The notes beneath the pieces were generated by a model. That model ran no database searches. It was not told the DNA's origin and saw only the letters and a program-made list of their open reading frames with translations. From Bacteroidales bacterium UBA2198 (lineage in GTDB: Bacteria > Bacteroidota > Bacteroidia > Bacteroidales > VadinHA17), in the NCBI GenBank assembly GCA_002328625.1, contig DCVC01000197.1, positions 9,888 through 16,187 on the forward strand: a stretch of 6,300 bases of DNA, given 5' to 3'. Both the position numbers and the translations under genes were made by a program. Shown here piece by piece: positions 5,176-6,300 of the stretch (positions are counted from its first letter, which is position 1; every line of letters begins with the position of its first letter).

Positions 5176-6300
5176 ATGAAACGAACACTTATTATAACAG
5201 GAATTGTTGTTGTAGTTACGATTATTGCTTTGATAGTTTTTAATAAGCTGACATCAGCAAGAAGTGATAATTCTTTATTTGCGGAAGCAGTCAAAGGGGA
5301 ATTTGAGATATCCATCTCAGTGTCAGGGGAGTTACTCCCTGAAAATTCAATCGACATCAAAGCACCGTCGATTGAAACCCGGCGGGATGTTCGCGCCACG
5401 AACATCAGGATAACAGACATGGTGCCGGAAGGGACAGAAGTAAAAGAGGGTGATTTCATAGCAACTCTTGACAGGACTGAATTTGACAACGATCTGAAAA
5501 CTCAGCTTGAAAGACTCGCCACGTTCCGGACAAATGTTGAAATGAGAAAACTTGACACTGCTGTTACCCTGTCAGGTTTAAGAGATGATCTGCGGAATCA
5601 GATACATCTGGTTGAGGAAGCCGAGATTACACTTCGAAACTCAAAATTCGAACCCCCGACAGTTATCAGGCAGGCTGAAATTGAGCTTGACAAACAGCAA
5701 AGAATTCTCGAACAGAAGGAAAGAAGCTATATCCTGAGAGTCGCACAGGCTGAAAGAGATATCATCAATCAAAACATGTGGCTCTCGAGAGTATCCAGAA
5801 GAGTAAGTGACCTCGGGGAGGTTATTGCAGGATTTGAAATTAGGGCTCCTGCTCCGGGTATGGTCATATACAAAAGAGACCGGCGCGGAAATAAAATAAA
5901 AGCAGGATCATTAATTAATATATTTGACAGGGTTGTCGCTACACTTCCTGATCTTTCTTCCATGCTTTCAAAAATTTTTATTAGCGAGATTGAAATAAGT
6001 AAGGTAATGCAAGGACAGGAGGTCATCATTACTGTTGATGCTTTCCCCGAAAAGACGTATACAGGTAAGATAATGACTATTGCAAATATCGGAGAAAAAT
6101 TACCTAATTCCGATTCCAAAGTATTTGAGGTGATGGTCAAAATTGAAGGGTCGGATCCTGCGTTACGGCCATCAATGACAACAAGCAATAAGGTGATTAT
6201 CAATACATTCAAGGATGTCATTCAAATACCTGCCGAATGTGTTCATGCCGGACCGGATGGGATACCATATGTTTACACAAAGAACAGAATGAAACAGATT
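5176..6300 (+). CDS. HlyD/MacA-like efflux periplasmic adaptor subunit (3'-truncated by window edge)
   Basis: The first 375 codons are present and open to the window end; a full-length member is usually about 400-450 residues. This is the periplasmic adaptor (membrane fusion protein) linking an inner-membrane ABC- or RND-type exporter to an outer-membrane channel. Residues 4-22 form an uncleaved N-terminal membrane anchor and there is no lipobox. The first barrel-sandwich half is at about 47-99 (SVSGELLPENSIDIKAPS, then DMVPEGTEVKEGDFIATLD). A long helical hairpin (about 100-215, rich in Glu, Lys, Arg and Leu) follows. The second barrel half is IRAPAPGMVIYKRD (222-235). A beta-barrel domain (254-330) contains ATLPDLSSM (255-263), SEIEISKVMQGQ (270-281) and VDAFPEKTYTG (287-297). 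The motif LRPSMTTSN (330-338) begins the membrane-proximal part. This motif set is one I know from Bacteroidetes adaptors usually placed before MacB-like ABC permeases and ATPases, which would lie beyond 6300. The start ATG at 5176 directly precedes the MKRT-hydrophobic anchor. Confidence 0.92.
   Translation, partial: MKRTLIITGIVVVVTIIALIVFNKLTSARSDNSLFAEAVKGEFEISISVSGELLPENSIDIKAPSIETRRDVRATNIRITDMVPEGTEVKEGDFIATLDRTEFDNDLKTQLERLATFRTNVEMRKLDTAVTLSGLRDDLRNQIHLVEEAEITLRNSKFEPPTVIRQAEIELDKQQRILEQKERSYILRVAQAERDIINQNMWLSRVSRRVSDLGEVIAGFEIRAPAPGMVIYKRDRRGNKIKAGSLINIFDRVVATLPDLSSMLSKIFISEIEISKVMQGQEVIITVDAFPEKTYTGKIMTIANIGEKLPNSDSKVFEVMVKIEGSDPALRPSMTTSNKVIINTFKDVIQIPAECVHAGPDGIPYVYTKNRMKQI

Noticed and set aside
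5145..5489. A 114-codon minus-strand frame rich in serine and valine
   Set aside because: It is antisense to the adaptor's membrane anchor and first barrel half. Its composition is what the complement of that coding sequence would give.
5769..6221. A 150-codon open frame on the minus strand
   Set aside because: It lies entirely antisense to the HlyD-like adaptor, whose plus-strand frame shows clear family motifs throughout. The antisense product is low-complexity and matches no family I recognise.
1..6300. Mobile element, phage, CRISPR or defence system
   Set aside because: No transposase, integrase, tandem repeat-spacer array, toxin-antitoxin pair or defence-type domain is visible. All recognisable genes belong to ordinary metabolic, envelope or hypothetical families.

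Overview
The window looks like a chromosomal segment from a Bacteroidetes (Bacteroidia-like) bacterium. The evidence is the family make-up: a lipoprotein M3 dipeptidyl carboxypeptidase, a DUF2784 protein ending its second helix in GYCPLTDW, and a HlyD-type adaptor with the LPDLSSM and LRPSMTTSN motifs usual in that phylum. AT-rich spacers and the absence of clear Shine-Dalgarno sequences before the starts agree with this. The species cannot be named from the sequence.

Layout, left to right. Bases 1-194 hold no gene but contain a nested inverted repeat (51-142). A minus-strand gene at 195-641 encodes a small PUA/ASCH-like protein, probably with its own promoter in the 642-801 spacer. Also on the minus strand, a truncated, signal-peptide-bearing RraA-like gene (1196-1531) is followed after 4 bp by a DUF2784 membrane-protein gene (802-1191). 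A 181-bp divergent spacer (1532-1712) separates this pair from the plus-strand genes.

The plus strand carries the M3-family peptidyl-dipeptidase lipoprotein (1713-3818), a Gfo/Idh/MocA-family oxidoreductase 49 bp downstream (3868-4965), a 210-bp spacer, and the first 375 codons of a HlyD/MacA-like periplasmic adaptor (5176 to the window edge). The rest of that export system must lie to the right.

The genes do not form one recognisable pathway. They read as ordinary housekeeping or accessory genes: peptide breakdown in the envelope, a sugar-type NAD(P)-dependent oxidoreductase, and the start of an efflux locus. No mobile element, CRISPR array, RNA gene or convincing undescribed system is visible. 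The points most worth a second look are the nested inverted repeat at 51-142, the RraA-like gene that lacks its catalytic half, and the clustered CCTGAAAA/TTTCAGG repeats around the stop codon of the oxidoreductase gene.
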